A model generated the notes under the pieces. It did no database searches. It was not told where the DNA came from and saw nothing but the letters and a program-made list of their open reading frames with translations. Positions 9,391 to 20,650 of a stretch of 64,000 nucleotides of DNA are shown one piece after another. Source of the stretch: Limnephilus marmoratus (taxonomy: Eukaryota; Arthropoda; Insecta; Trichoptera; Limnephilidae). Both the position numbers and the translations under genes were made by a program. Numbering within the stretch: position 1 is the stretch's first letter; every line of letters begins with the position of its first letter. The stretch is from NCBI GenBank assembly GCA_917880885.1, contig OU862919.1:53171058-53235057 (forward strand), given 5' to 3'.

Positions 9391-10659
9391 TTCTCAACGT
9401 ACTATCAAAACGTTCGTGGCCTAAATACAAAACTGAACACTATTCGCTGTAACGTCAGTGTATGTCTTTACGACTTTTTATTTCTTACCGAAACATGGCT
9501 CTCTGATAATGTCTCATCTGCTGAACTTGGACTGTTTGACTACAACATTTTTCGTTGTGACCGTTCTACTTCTTCTGTAAAGTGTAAAGGTGGAGGAGTG
9601 ATGATATGTGTAAATAAAAAATACCCTTGCTATATTCTAGAAACATCTGACAATGTTTCTGATCAATTGTTCCTATGTGTTATATTTGGTACCAAAAAGC
9701 TTGTACTTGGTTGTGTTTACATTCCTCCTTCCTCTTCGGTAGAAGTCTACAAGTCGCATACTGCTTCAATTGAGCGTATCTCTAGAAATGCTGATTCTTT
9801 ACTTATTTGTGGCGATTATAATTTACCTAAAATATTGTGGCTGAATGACAACTAAGGGGTCAAAACTCCTACTAGTAATCTTTCCCAACAAGCTATTGAA
9901 ATTGTAATTTTTTTTGCCTTTATGAATATGTTTCAAGTAAATCCAGTCACTAACTATTTAGGTTCTTGCATGGACTTAATTTTCACTAGCATACCTAGTG
10001 TCATAGTATGTGAAGCTGATGTCTCGTTGTTACCTATTGATAAAAATCATCCACCTCTCTCTATTAACATCACAATTTTTTTTAAATTTGAATCTTTGAA
10101 ATCAAGTGTCTCGTATCACTACAAATATCTTAATGGTGACTATTCTATCATGAACAAATATCTTTCCCTGATTAATTGGACAAAACTATTTTTAAATTCT
10201 GATATAAATGACGCCGTATTTAAATTTAATGAATGTGCAACACATGCTATAGATTTGTTTGTTCCCAAGGGATGTTACTCTCAACCCAAATTTCCAAATT
10301 GGTTTAGCTCGAAACTTAAGCAGTTAATAATTGAAAAAAAGAAAACTCATAAGATATTTAAAGAAACTGGTAACTTAAAATTTTATCAAAAATTTTCTCA
10401 ATTAAGGGAACTGTCTAAAATCGAATCAGCCAAATGCTATAAATCTTTTGTAGAAGTCACAGAGACAAAATTACTTAAAAATCCTAAACAATTCTGGCAA
10501 TTTGTTGCGCAAACGCGTACAGATAATGATCTCCCTTCAAGTATGTATTATCATGAAACTCACGCTACAAATGGCCACGATATCGCCAACCTTTTTGCTA
10601 AACACTTTTCCTCTGTATATTCTGATGCTTCATGCACCATCCCTCCACTTAACTATTAG
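9391..10659 (+). pseudogene. LINE ORF2: AP-endonuclease domain and linker, one nonsense codon
   Basis: The frame opens after a TAA at 9388 and carries apurinic-like endonuclease motifs in order: YYQNVRGLNTKL, FLTETWLSD, GGGVMICV, and CGDYNLP. A TAA at 9853-9855 interrupts it. The same frame continues to 10659 with FMNMFQVNPVTN...LDLIFTS-like sequence and the linker before the RT (KNPKQFWQFV, DIANLFAKHFSSVYS). RT itself is absent; the 57-bp minisatellite starts where it should begin. It pairs with the ORF1 remnant upstream. Confidence 0.85.
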
Positions 10660-10689
10660 AAGATGGAATTAGCCTTGCTGGCCTTCGGT

Positions 10690-11765
10690 TGAGTAGCGTA
10701 TCTCGTTGCAAACTTGTTGGGAGGCGGGCTAGTTGATGCCATTACTTGAGATGCGTATCTTGTCACAAACAAGTTGGGAGGCGGGCTAGTTGGTGCCATT
10801 ACTTGAGTTGCGTATCTTGTCGCAAAAAGTTATAAGGCGGGCTAGTTGGTGCAATTACTTGAGTTGCGTATCTCGTCGCAAACAAGTTGGGAGGTGGGCT
10901 ATTTGCTGCCATTACTTGAGTTGCGTATCTTGTCACAAACAAGTTGGGAGGCGGGCTACTTGGTGCCATTACTTGAGTTGCGTATCTTGTCGCAAACAAG
11001 TTGGAAGGCGGGCTATTTGCTGCCATTACTTGAGTTGCGTATTTTGTCACAAACAAGTTGGGAGGCGGGCTAGTTTGGTGCCTTTACTTGAATTGTGTAT
11101 CTCGTCACAAACAAGTTGGGAGGCGGGCTAGTTGGTGCCATTACTTGAGTTGCGTATCTTGTCGCAAACAAGTTGGAAGGCTGGCTATTTGGTGCCATTA
11201 CTTGAGTTACGTATCTTGTCGCAAACAATTTGGGAGGCGGGCTATTTGCTGCCATTACTTGAGTTGCGTATCTTGTCACAAACAAGTTGGGAAGCAGGCT
11301 AGTTTGGTGCCTTTACTTGAATTGTGTATCTCTTCACAAACAAGTTGGGAGGCGGGCTAGTTAGTGCCTTTACTTGAGTTGCGTATCTCGTCGCAAATAA
11401 GTTGGGAGGCTGGCTATTTGGTGCCATTACTTGAGTTGCGTATCTTGTCGCAAACAAGTTGGGAGGCGGGCTATTTGCTGCCATTACTTGAGTTGCGTAT
11501 CTTGTCGCAAACAAGTTGGAAGGCGGGCTATTTGCTGCCATTACTTGAGTTGCGTATCTTGTCACAAACAAGTTGGGAGGCGGGCTAGTTTGGTGCCTTT
11601 ACTTGAATTGTGTATCTCGTCACAAACAAGTTGGGAGGCGGGCTAGTTGGTGCCATTACTTGAGTTGCGTATCTTGTCGCAAACAAGTTGGAAGGCTGGC
11701 TATTTGGTGCCATTACTTGAGTTGCGTATCTTGTCGCAAGCAAGTTGGGAGGCGGGCTTTAAAAT
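10690..11765. repeat. 57-bp minisatellite, about 19 units, with higher-order structure
   Basis: The unit contains TTGCGTATCTTGTCGCAAAC, then AAGTTGGGAGGCGGGCTA and TGCCATTACTTGAG, 57 bases in all. Variant units with GTTTGGTGCCTTTACTTGAA recur near 11070, 11305 and 11588, so blocks of four to five units were duplicated together. Because 57 is a multiple of three, open frames appear on both strands; none should be taken as genes. Confidence 0.9.
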
Positions 11766-11789
11766 GCTTGATGCCATGACCATCTAGGG

Positions 11790-12240
11790 CATCGAATGAA
11801 GATTTATACCACTAATGACGGCGCACGTGGGAGGAGTATGGAAAAGACTGGTGCGGTCGGTGAAACGGGCACTGAACGCCACGCTCAAAGAACGAGCACC
11901 TAAAGAGGAAACTCTTCTGACTACCTTAATCGAAGCTGAATTCGCAGCGAACATCAGACCACTAACCCATGTAACAATGGATCCTGCACTACCTCGAAAT
12001 CACAATTCCTGGCGGCCGCGTCATCGAGACGATAACCGCAGCCGACGAACAAGTCAGAACTGTTCGAATCCAGAATGGTTCCGGTGTGTACCTAGGACCA
12101 GCCGTCCAAATCGCCGTCAGCTTACCAGCTCCTGCACCTGCTGAGACATCTCCCCCTCCTCTTCACAAGGACACATAACAAACCAAAATACCTACATCAA
12201 GAATGCATCCGACGAACTAGCTAGGTGCAATCAAACAGAT
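11790..12240 (+). pseudogene. BEL/Pao integrase C-terminal fragment
   Basis: Translation gives RFIPLMTAHVGGVWKRLVRSVK and LIEAEFAANIRPLTH, which match the end of the BEL/Pao integrase core (consensus P-H-x-G-G-x-W-E...V-K). After an internal deletion a second frame reads ITIPGGRVIETITAADEQVR, resembling the C-terminal DNA-binding end. A purine-rich tract lies just before the LTR at 12255. The rest of the BEL polyprotein is missing. Confidence 0.8.
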
Positions 12241-12254
12241 TACACCGGGAGGAA

Positions 12255-12895
12255 TGTAACAGACGTCTTGATGCATGAGATCTTGTTTACGTGAAACTTT
12301 TGCAGCTGGTCGCCACACCTGTATTATTGTGTATCAGAGAACAGTAATCGACTTATTGACAAGTCAATTCTTGCGAAATGTTACATGAAAAACTGCAAGT
12401 GTTATTTAAAAACCAAAATACCTCGCATTATCACAAACAACAGGTGTGAAATGAGGTTAACCCATGCAAGAAAAACACTTCGTTTCTAAACCAGTTTGTT
12501 TTCGTGAAAAATCACAGCTGGCCGCCGCACGTGTTATTCAAGAACTAAGCACTTAGCAACCAAAAAGCCTTACATTATATTGATGATAAATCCTGCATTT
12601 TAAGCAGGTGCGTTCATCCACCTGGAGAAATCAGGTCAATTCAGGCAAGAAAACAATACGCATGTCCAAACCAGTTTGTTATTCAAGCGAAATAGAGCAC
12701 ACAGGACACCTGCCTCAAACACCTGGAGTAATTAAGATAAACAACAGATGCAGAAATGAAAACATGTTTACGTTTTTCTTCAAAGCAGGTGTACGCAAAA
12801 TTTAGTATAAAAACCGTCTGAAAATAAATATTTTATGTCATTACCCGAAAGGTCTTTGAGTCGTTATTTATAAACCATCTCCCGAAACTGAAGTG
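12255..12895 (+). repeat. BEL/Pao 3' LTR
   Basis: Starts TGTAACAGACG immediately after the integrase fragment and shares its first part with 8563-8697. A TATA-like TATAAAAACC (about 12807) and AATAAATATT (about 12823) lie in the 3' part, as expected for an LTR promoter and poly(A) signal. The right boundary is uncertain. Confidence 0.65.
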
Positions 12896-13167
12896 ACGAT
12901 TGCAGTCCAGCGCTCTATTGTTTATAGTATTTGTATGGAACAGAAAAGTGGTCTCATACAGCCATATAAGCTATTTTTTCAATAATTAATGCTACATTTC
13001 TTAAAAATTAAAGCTACGAATCAGTATCTCTACTCATTACGCTTATGTCAGCCTTGCATTCTTTGCGGATCTCCACATTTCTTACATTGAAAAAATAAAA
13101 CCTTACATTTATCAATTTCGCTACGTATTTTTGAGAATAAGTAATTTATAAGATTTCTTGAATTGAA
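12896..13167. other. Unassigned; possible small LINE scrap
   Basis: AT-rich. Near 13050 the minus strand carries GATCCGCAAAGAATGCA, also present at about 43,074 next to an RT remnant, so a short LINE scrap may lie here. Confidence 0.3.
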
Positions 13168-13385
13168 AACCATAAAGTTTTATTTTTTCAATGCTGCTGT
13201 TGTACGTATTTCGTCTACAGAACGATTGGTCGTTTCCAATTTCAACTGCCTCTCTAAAATTGATTTATCTTTGTTGGTGTATAAAAATATCTAATAAACT
13301 CGGTACGGAAATTTTATTCCAATTTTATGGGAAAAAAGGCAAAGTTAATACTCAAAACGTCGAATAGATACGAGAAATATGTGTT
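13168..13385 (-). repeat. Inverted repeat arm, partner at 7310-7538
   Basis: Reverse-complement match to 7310-7538. The orientation is opposite and the arms are about 5.6 kb apart. Confidence 0.65.
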
Positions 13386-13472
13386 GTTTTTACAATTAAA
13401 CAAATTTGTTTGAATAACACTTCATTAATATGTTTTTATATACTTTATTATATATTTTTTTACATATTAACC

Positions 13473-13505
13473 AACCGGTTTCAGTTCAACCTTCTCCTTC
13501 ATCAG
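13473..13505 (-). ncRNA. Hammerhead ribozyme-like motif (degenerate), Penelope-type
   Basis: The minus strand reads CTGATGA (13505-13499), an arm with weak stem II, GAAAC (13482-13478), CG, then GTT (13475-13473). The order and the self-complementary AACCGGTT match hammerheads found in Penelope-like elements. Stem II pairs poorly and H17 is U, so activity is doubtful. No Penelope coding sequence is next to it. Confidence 0.5.
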
Positions 13506-13510
13506 GGGTT

Positions 13511-14345
13511 TATAAAAACATGTTAAACAAATTACAAAATACTGTTAACATTATTATTATTACAAGCTAAAAATCGATGCTTATTAGAAACGAACGTTTT
13601 GAATTCGCATTTCCTTGATTTCCAAGTGCAAAAACGTGCTTAATAATGAATTTTCAATGATTTATTTTTGTGAAAGCATTATGAAACATTTAGCAACACT
13701 TTCCGCAGAATGAAACTTTGAGATTAAAGATTTCGCAGAAAACATTTCCACTTGTAAAATCTTCTAAACGAATAAGTCATGTTTTGTCCATCCTGAAAAC
13801 TCTTTGGGCATTTGTGGATTAATTTTCTTCTGCAGAACTACCTTCAATTTTAAATTGTCCTATGTTCCGTGTTGTTTATAATAGATATAAAAAACATCAT
13901 TTATTCGATGCGCCGGAATATGATTAAAATTATACAATTCGTTTCTAAATTTAGTAATTCTATTATTATTGCTACACTACTCGTAGAACTCTCAATTAAT
14001 TAGTTCGGTAGTGAGCTTTTTATTGTAGATACCGCACAACAATTTTAACAGTCCGGAGCCAGGAGAAGGTTTGCAGATACGTCCGAGTAAAGAGTTTTGT
14101 GCGTATTTCGTTTGAAATTTTGCTTTCAGAATATGGTAATGCGTTCAGGGCGACAAAGTGCAATCCTTTCTAATAGGGCTGGTGAGTCAATAAGGCAGTA
14201 GTTCATAAACTTACAGAAACAGCACGTGGCACTTTTACTCCATTTGTAAAGAGCAATCAGGTTTCACTGATAATTTTCAAAGCGATACAACGGGTGTTTT
14301 AGAAAATGTGTTTAAATAATTTCAAGGTAGTTAATATAACAGTTA
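13511..14345. other. Unassigned AT-rich stretch
   Basis: No gene, tandem array or recognisable element is seen. Confidence 0.4.
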
Positions 14346-14349
14346 ATAT

Positions 14350-14900
14350 AATCTTAGTTTATAATTTTTAACTTTATGAGTAAAATCTTAACTGGTCCTC
14401 GGTTCGAGTCCCAGAGGTGCCAATATCTTTTTCTGATTTTTCTGTCTCCACATTTTCGATTCAGTTCCGCTAATATTGTCTTCATTTAATTAGATATTTT
14501 AATTTGAGGTTTTACTCATAAAGTTAAAAATTAAAAATAAATATTCTTCCTTGACCTGCAGAATAGTTAAAAGATGTCGCATATAAAAATAAAATGGATA
14601 AAAATGTATCCAGACACTATATAGATAGCATTTAGTTCGGGTTAAACTTGCAATCATATATAAAGACAGAAGCCAATAATATGTGTGTTAAGAAAATGAA
14701 GATAATGTTGGTAGTTCTTAGTCGAAGTATAATACAGTTGAAATTGACCGAATTTGATATCGACACCTTACCTCAGTTGGTAGAGTACTGGCCATGTAAG
14801 CAAAGGGTCCTGGGTTCGAGTCCCAGAGGTGCCAATATATTTTTTCTGTCTCCAGATTTTCGATTGAATTTCGCTAATATTGTCTTCATTTAATTAAATG
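14350..14900 (+). mobile_element. tRNA-bearing LINE-derived repeat
   Basis: From left: a short inverted piece of the tail, half a tRNA-like unit starting near the T-arm (about 14394), tail, body, full tRNA-like unit (14762-14833), tail. The body reads NNMCVKKMKIMLVVLSRS, which fits the RT segment that normally precedes the DLGV block of LINEs. The upstream unit breaks in the same part of the tRNA as at 4010 and 24620. Confidence 0.75.
14762..14833 (+). other. tRNA-like unit, TGT anticodon, not a functional tRNA
   Basis: 72 nt. Acceptor GACACCT/AGGTGCC, T-arm CTGGG/CCCAG. The anticodon loop is CATGTAA, giving TGT, but U33 is replaced by A. It lies within a dispersed repeat. Confidence 0.65.
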
Positions 14901-15514
14901 TAAATATAATTGTTGGAGTAACTGAGTTGGCATCGTGTTTGGGTCCCACCCAGGCGTCACGATGCCAGCAACCATTTGCTTAGTGTGGTAGTACAAGAAG
15001 ATTTTAAAATTTTGTCAGGTTCGTAACGGACGGCATTCTTAACATAAAAAATTATAACCTTCGAAATGTGTACATATAAATGAGTCGTACTGTAATCTTG
15101 GTGATATTCTCGTTGTTTGGTAACCATTATTAAAATGATTTTTTTGTACAGAAATAATCGAAATTCCTTAGAATGATTTCATTTCCGTTAAAAAAAAACT
15201 ACCCAGCTTTTCACGGAAACTTTAAAATAAATAACTTTATCGTCATTTTATTAGTTAAAGTATAAATATTTTATCGTAAGTAAGCAAATACCAATCCTCT
15301 AATTAAATTCACACCTACTGCAAACCTTGAAGTTCAGCCTGCTGTTCCACAATAAGGGTGCGAATGATTGTCTTATTAATTTCTTCTCACCCTTTAATTG
15401 AATTTCTCATCCCCTTTGTTTTATCCTTCAGGACATTAATTTGGTGGATAGAGTTAATTTTGAAGTACTAACCTTCCTTATTCCTTAAACTCCAACCAGA
15501 AATGGAGAGAAAAT
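14901..15514. other. Unassigned AT-rich stretch
   Basis: No recognisable gene or repeat. Confidence 0.4.
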
Positions 15515-15582
15515 GCCCAATGGAAAATCTTTAAGAAAAAGATTATTAAAATAATCTTTTCCTTAAAGATTTTCCCTTGGGC
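15515..15582. repeat. Long hairpin, arms about 32 bp, loop about 3 bp
   Basis: GCCCAATGGAAAATC at 15515 pairs with its near complement ending TTGGGC at 15582. Only two mismatches fall in the arms. The length resembles a miRNA precursor or a tiny foldback element; the sequence alone does not decide between them. Confidence 0.7.
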
Positions 15583-15834
15583 ATATTATATATCGCCATT
15601 TAGGGTGCTATTTGGCGCGTTCTGAAAAGATCTATGGTTTTATGGGAACAGGAGCACTTAAATACCTTCAGTTAGATCAGACTTTCTGATTTCGAAGTGT
15701 TTTGAATCCAACTACATTAATACATAAATTAATCGGAGAGTAATAGTGCGGTGATTAAAGAAGCTATATAGCTGAATATAAAAATAATAACTCAAAATAA
15801 AACATGACATAGAAAAAGTCACATAAAAATAAAA

Positions 15835-15905
15835 AAAAGGTAATTGTTACAATTGGGACATGAACCCAGGTTCTCGAGTCTTACCGAAACAAAAACGCTT
15901 AAAAT
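15835..15905 (-). other. tRNA-like 3' half
   Basis: The minus strand carries CGGTAAGACTCGAGAACC then TGGGTTCATGTCCC, a T-arm with B-box like that of the tRNA-bearing repeats, but with different flanks. There is no 5' half. Confidence 0.4.
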
Positions 15906-15927
15906 AAAGCTATTGACAGGTTTTTCA

Positions 15928-16260
15928 TTGATGTGGGAATGGGTATAGCCGCGCCGCCCCCGAGAACCCTTTTTAGGATAATCAACACCTCTACCACCCC
16001 AAGTGATTCGCTAAGTTTGGTGACTTAGCAGGGATGTCCGGGTTCGTGGGGTCAGGTTTGACTGGATCTGGCGGCGGATGACCTGGACACACTGAACCCG
16101 AAATTCCTACCCACCCCTCTTACCTTTTTCCTTCCCAGAACTTCCTCTTCTTCATTTCCTTAAAAAGACCCTCCGCACGGCATCCCCAAAGATAACTTAG
16201 GCCCTGAGGGAAACTATTTTTCTCAGGGTCTCCTGTGTGGAGCTAATGTAAAAAAAAAAT
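15928..16260 (+). mobile_element. SINE2 copy
   Basis: One of six copies in the window. The head has TTTGGTGACTTAGCAGGG and GGCGGCGGATGACCTGG; the tail from AAAGACCCTCC to TGTGTGGAGCTAATGTAAAAA is the LINE A 3' end with both nested stems. It ends in an A-run. The head source is not clear: no convincing A-box/B-box pair was found. Confidence 0.8.
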
Positions 16261-17069
16261 ATTTATATTTACTTATCACAATTATTAAAGAATGATCAAT
16301 ATTATCCTCAATTAATTCCATTTTTTTACCTGCCATCTTTGGAATGATTGCAAAGACCAAAGACCTTAAATGAACGTATTCATTTGCGACCTAAGTGTTC
16401 TGAACACAACTTACTGTATTTATTTTAATGATGCATCTTGTATTAATTTTCCTATAAGTCTGTCTTGAACTGAATTGAACTCGCGACACCGGTCATAATG
16501 TTATTTAAATGAAACCGTTTTATTTTTTCAAAATTGATAGTAAAAATACTTAATTAAGTTATTATAACTCTCCAAGTAGAGCAAGACATTATCGGATGCC
16601 AAAAGGCGACAAGAATTTTCTAAACGTAATCATGGTCTGGAAGTACGGTCGCAGAATATTTAAATTCACTCTTTACTGTTTTCACCACGTACATGACGCA
16701 CTTTGGCTGCTCAGCTTTCACGAAAAAATCCTTTATCCGTATTTTTTTCTCAAATTTGCTAGAAATAAGCAAACTTTTACTAAAAACATTTCATTATTAA
16801 AACACATCGTACTGTAAACACAGACGCACCTAGTTGTAAAAGAAAGCTAATGATAACATGCTTTTTTTTACGTCGAGTGGTTGATTCAAATAAGTTTTTC
16901 TAGTACTGGATTTCATAAATACAGTGATGGTTATAAAGGAAACTTCCATTACTTAGAGACGTTTCCATCCTCGACCCTTAGTGATAATTCGATGCAGATA
17001 CGGATTCCGTGCCACGAAACATACTGCGGGCTCAAATTATAATAAGATGCAGGATTTATACAGTAAAGC
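16261..17069. other. Unassigned AT-rich stretch
   Basis: Short frames occur, but none is recognisable. Confidence 0.4.
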
Positions 17070-17071
17070 AA

Positions 17072-19512
17072 GATTTTTATTTATTTTTTTTTTATTTTTT
17101 TTTTTTTTATTGAAACATATAAAAAGGTTACAATTTTACAATATAATATATACATCAATATCTCAATCACTCTCCTAATAAAGCAGCTGCTTGTGTTTAG
17201 GAGAGGACAACTAAAAAAAAATTACATTTGTTTAAATTAAAACAAAAAATATTGGTTATTTAACAAAAAATATTAGTGATTTTATGAATATAATAAGAAA
17301 TACAGATAAAAGTAATAAAAATATAGGTTAGTTAATAAATGATTTAAAGTAAAGGCAAAAACATGTATCTAAATATGCAATACATATTTCTAAATATAAT
17401 ATACAATAAGTTTAATTTATGAGGTGGTACTAGAATATTTTAATTTAATTTTTTTATATATTTTTCATAGCTTTCTTCCGATCGTATATCAAGGGGTAAT
17501 TTATTAAATAATTTTATACCCTTGAATGTATAGTGATGCTGTGCTGTTGTGGTTCGCACTAGTGGCACGGTTAATCCTCCAACCGATATTATTCTTTTGC
17601 TTATATTTAATTGTGGTAAATTATTTTTACTAAAGAAATCTTTATGTATTTGTAATAGTGCAATTTTGTCATAAATTTTTTTAAGTGGGGAAACCGGAAA
17701 ATCTTGAAAAACATTTATAGTTGGATAGTAATAGGGCTTTTTTAGGATGATTTTTATTAATATTTTTTGAATTGTTTCCAATGGGAGAAGGGTTGCTTTG
17801 TATGCACCCCCCAAGCCACGATTCCATATTGTAGTACAGAGTGCGCAAGTGCATAATAAATATCATTTAGTATTTTTAATGATACAGTATTTCTTAATCT
17901 AAAAAATATATAGATCAGTTTTCTCATTCTGTCTACTGTGGAATTTATTTGACTTTTCCATTTGATGTTATTATCGATAATTATTCCAAGATATTTTATT
18001 TCTTCTTTACTACTAATGTATATACAGTTTGAGTTACAGGGTTCGATTTTAAGAAGGCAATTTCTTTCGTGAATTTTTATGCTTAGATTTTTATTTGAGA
18101 TATTCCCTGTTAGACTATAAGGTATAAAATGGGTTTTCTCGACATTTAGTGTCAATAAGTTTTCGTAAAACCATACTTTTACGATATTTATTGCATTATT
18201 AGCTAATATTTCGACCTCATTCCAAGAATTTCCTTCAATAGTTATAACTGTATCATCTGCATATGATATAATGTTTCCAATGATTGGGAGTTTAAAAAGT
18301 TCATTAACATATAATATGAATAGTAAAGGTCCTAAAACAGTTCCTTGTGGAATTCCAAAATCTATATTTTCTATTTCACTTAGTTCGTTGTTTACTTTTA
18401 CCTGTTGAGTTCTTTGATAGAGATAGCTTTTTAACCATGATTTAGCTTTGCCAGTTATTCCTATATTATTTAGTTTATTAATTAATTTTGAATGTGAGAT
18501 ACTATCAAAAGCTTTACGGAGGTGAATTAATATACTTAAGCATTTTTTGCCTCTGTCTAATATTTTGTAAATAAGCTTAGTTAATTCTGCAATTGCGTCT
18601 TGTGTGCTAAGTTTATCTCTGAAACCGTATTGACTAGGGTTAATACATTTTTGGTTATCTGTATAATCAGTAATTTGTTTTTTTATTACTTTTTCGTGTA
18701 TTTTTGCAATGTTGGAAAATAAGGATATTGGGCGGTAATTGTTTACTTCTTTTGAATCTCCGGATTTATATACTGGGATTATAATGGCTTTTTTGTAGTT
18801 TGACGGGAATATTCCATATTTAGTGCTTACGTTAATTATATGCGTAATCGGTTTGGTTAGGAAATTGCAGTATTTTTTCAAGATTTCTGTAGTTATACCG
18901 TCGTATCCTGGCGCACTACCATTTTTGAGTGATTGTATTATGTTTTCAATATTTTTTCTGTAGTCGGTTTAAAAATTGAAAGATTGTTATTTGTTATTTT
19001 ATCTTCATGAATATCATCAGGTTGATAATTTTGATCAATTTTATATGCAAGTTTTTGACCGACGGTAGCGAAAAATTTGTTGAAAATATTTGCGCACATT
19101 TTTGGTTCACGGATAGCATTTATATTAGTTCCATTATTGTTTATGTCATTTATTGTAGACTTATTTTTATTATTTTTATTCATTATTTCATTTATAGTGT
19201 TCCATGTTTTTTTAGGGTTTTCCTTTGTGAGGATTATTTTCTCCATGTAATATTTCTCTTTTGTGTCTTTGATAATTTTAATGAGCTTGTTCCGGAATAT
19301 TTTGTATTCGTTTTTTACTTGACTATTGGTAGGGGTTTTTTTTGAATGTATGAAGAGTTTTTCTTTTTTCCGGATAGATATGAGTAATCCTTGCGTAATC
19401 CTTGGTTTGATTTTCCTTAATTTAGAACTATGTTGATTATTTATAAATGTTGTACAGTCTGCGATATGAGCTGTTTTATAGATGTTTTGTCAAATCCGTT
19501 TGACAGAAAGAT
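17072..19512 (-). mobile_element. LINE B, 5'-truncated, minus strand
   Basis: An A-rich tail (T-runs at about 17078-17110 on the plus strand) marks the 3' end; coding sequence runs from about 19480 to 17440 on the minus strand. AAGATTTT occurs at both edges (about 17070 and 19513) and may be the target duplication. The endonuclease is missing. The family differs from LINE A but shares the segment found inside the mosaic at 21.9-22.1 kb. Confidence 0.8.
17440..19480 (-). pseudogene. LINE B reverse transcriptase, frameshifted
   Basis: The minus strand encodes, in order, a pre-RT linker (19480-18938), then after a frameshift near 18950 the RT core (ATG 18881, 374 residues) with NNYRPISLFSNIAKIHEKVI, QYGFRDKLSTQDAI, a motif A block LIHLRKAFDSIS, FGIPQGTVLGPLLF and SYADDTVI. 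The thumb and C-terminal region (DLRSEES-type ending) continue in another frame from 17814 to 17440, after a shift in a G6 run near 17806. The catalytic Asp expected before LRKAFD is His, so the copy would be dead even without the shifts. LINE RTs copy their RNA at the target site by target-primed reverse transcription. Confidence 0.88.
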
Positions 19513-19514
19513 TT

Positions 19515-20040
19515 TCAAATAACTTCTCACCTTTTAACAAGAACAACCTGTCGAACCAAAGGGTTGTCTTCAACTTTTCTATTAACTTGCGTATCGTATA
19601 CCTACATGAAATGACGTGTATTGCAAAAATACTTAGGGGAGTTTCACCATCCTCTTGATGGCTTATCCATATGATGAGGTATATTTTCGAATTATTTATT
19701 TATAAATGCTATACTAAAATCTTTGTATTGAACTCGTTTGGCATTCCACTGTGCTAATGCTCCATGAAAAGACATAGATTAAAGTTCTAACCAATGCCGG
19801 TTCGAAGTTTCTTTCTTTATTTATTTATTTATTTACACATATACGGCACAACAACTTAATTGACATAACATGTAAATAGTACAACAACATGAAGAATAAC
19901 AGTATTAATGTAAGTTAAATCTAAAAAAAAGTAAAAAGTAAGGAGTAAGTAAGGTAATAAGTAGTATTACTACTACTACCTAAAAAAACTTAATATTATC
20001 TAAATTATTACAACTTATTTTAAGATATAACCATTACTTG
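19515..20040. other. Unassigned; TTTA-rich tail-like sequence at 19810-19835
   Basis: A TTTATTTATTTATTT run at about 19812 followed by CACATATACGGCACAACA could be the reversed 3' end of another LINE, but no coding sequence supports it. Confidence 0.3.
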
Positions 20041-20650
20041 ATAGCCTTTGTGGTTGAGGGCCGAGGCTGTTGACTAGCAAACCGCATATCGAGGGTTCAA
20101 ATCCCGGCATGCACAAATAAATTTTATTTAATTTATTCATGTTATATCACAATATTTTCATTAAAAATAATATGTAGCAAATTAACGACGTTCCAGTGGA
20201 AGATATTCTCAGTATCGCCTTGGTGTAAAACCACCGTTCTGAATTGAAACTTTGCTTCAAATGGTTTTAGCCGTGTTTGCGACCAGATTTTTTTTTTTTA
20301 AAGAAAGACAAACATTCCCGGGTTACGAATAACCCAACAATGTTTGAAAATCTCCTACTACCACCACAGAAAGCCGAAAATGTTGCTTGTGTTGTGATGG
20401 AGGACTTAGCCAGCCGAGGAATTGAACAAGCGATGCCCGGATGGGATCCAAGCCCTATGCCTACTCAACCACCGACCAGCCGATATAGCCATATACTTAA
20501 CCAGGTACTTCCACACCTGTATTTATCCCATTTCTTTCCCCTTCTCAATACCCTCAGCCTCACAACATGCCTCAATTGGGGATTCCACAGTCTCACTGGC
20601 TCCATTTGCGTAAATAAAAAAAACATGCGTGCAGTTCACATGCGGTAGAA
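20041..20650 (+). mobile_element. SINE2-unrelated SINE1 copy, with an insert
   Basis: The SINE1 tRNA-like head (TTGTGGTTGAGGGCCGAGG, then GGGTTCAAATCCCGGC) is followed by the body with GGAAGATATTCTCAGTATCG and the tail CTCACAACATGCCTCAATTG. Between GACCAGAT and CCAGGTACTT about 205 bases (20289-20493) are inserted, starting with a T-run and containing GAGGAATTGAACAAG. Short open frames here are chance. Confidence 0.7.

Noticed and set aside
10790..11779. Long open frames on both strands encoding repeats such as YLSCVSCRKQVG or ATRYATQVMA
   Set aside because: They come from the 57-bp unit, which is a multiple of three; every frame lacking a stop in one unit stays open.
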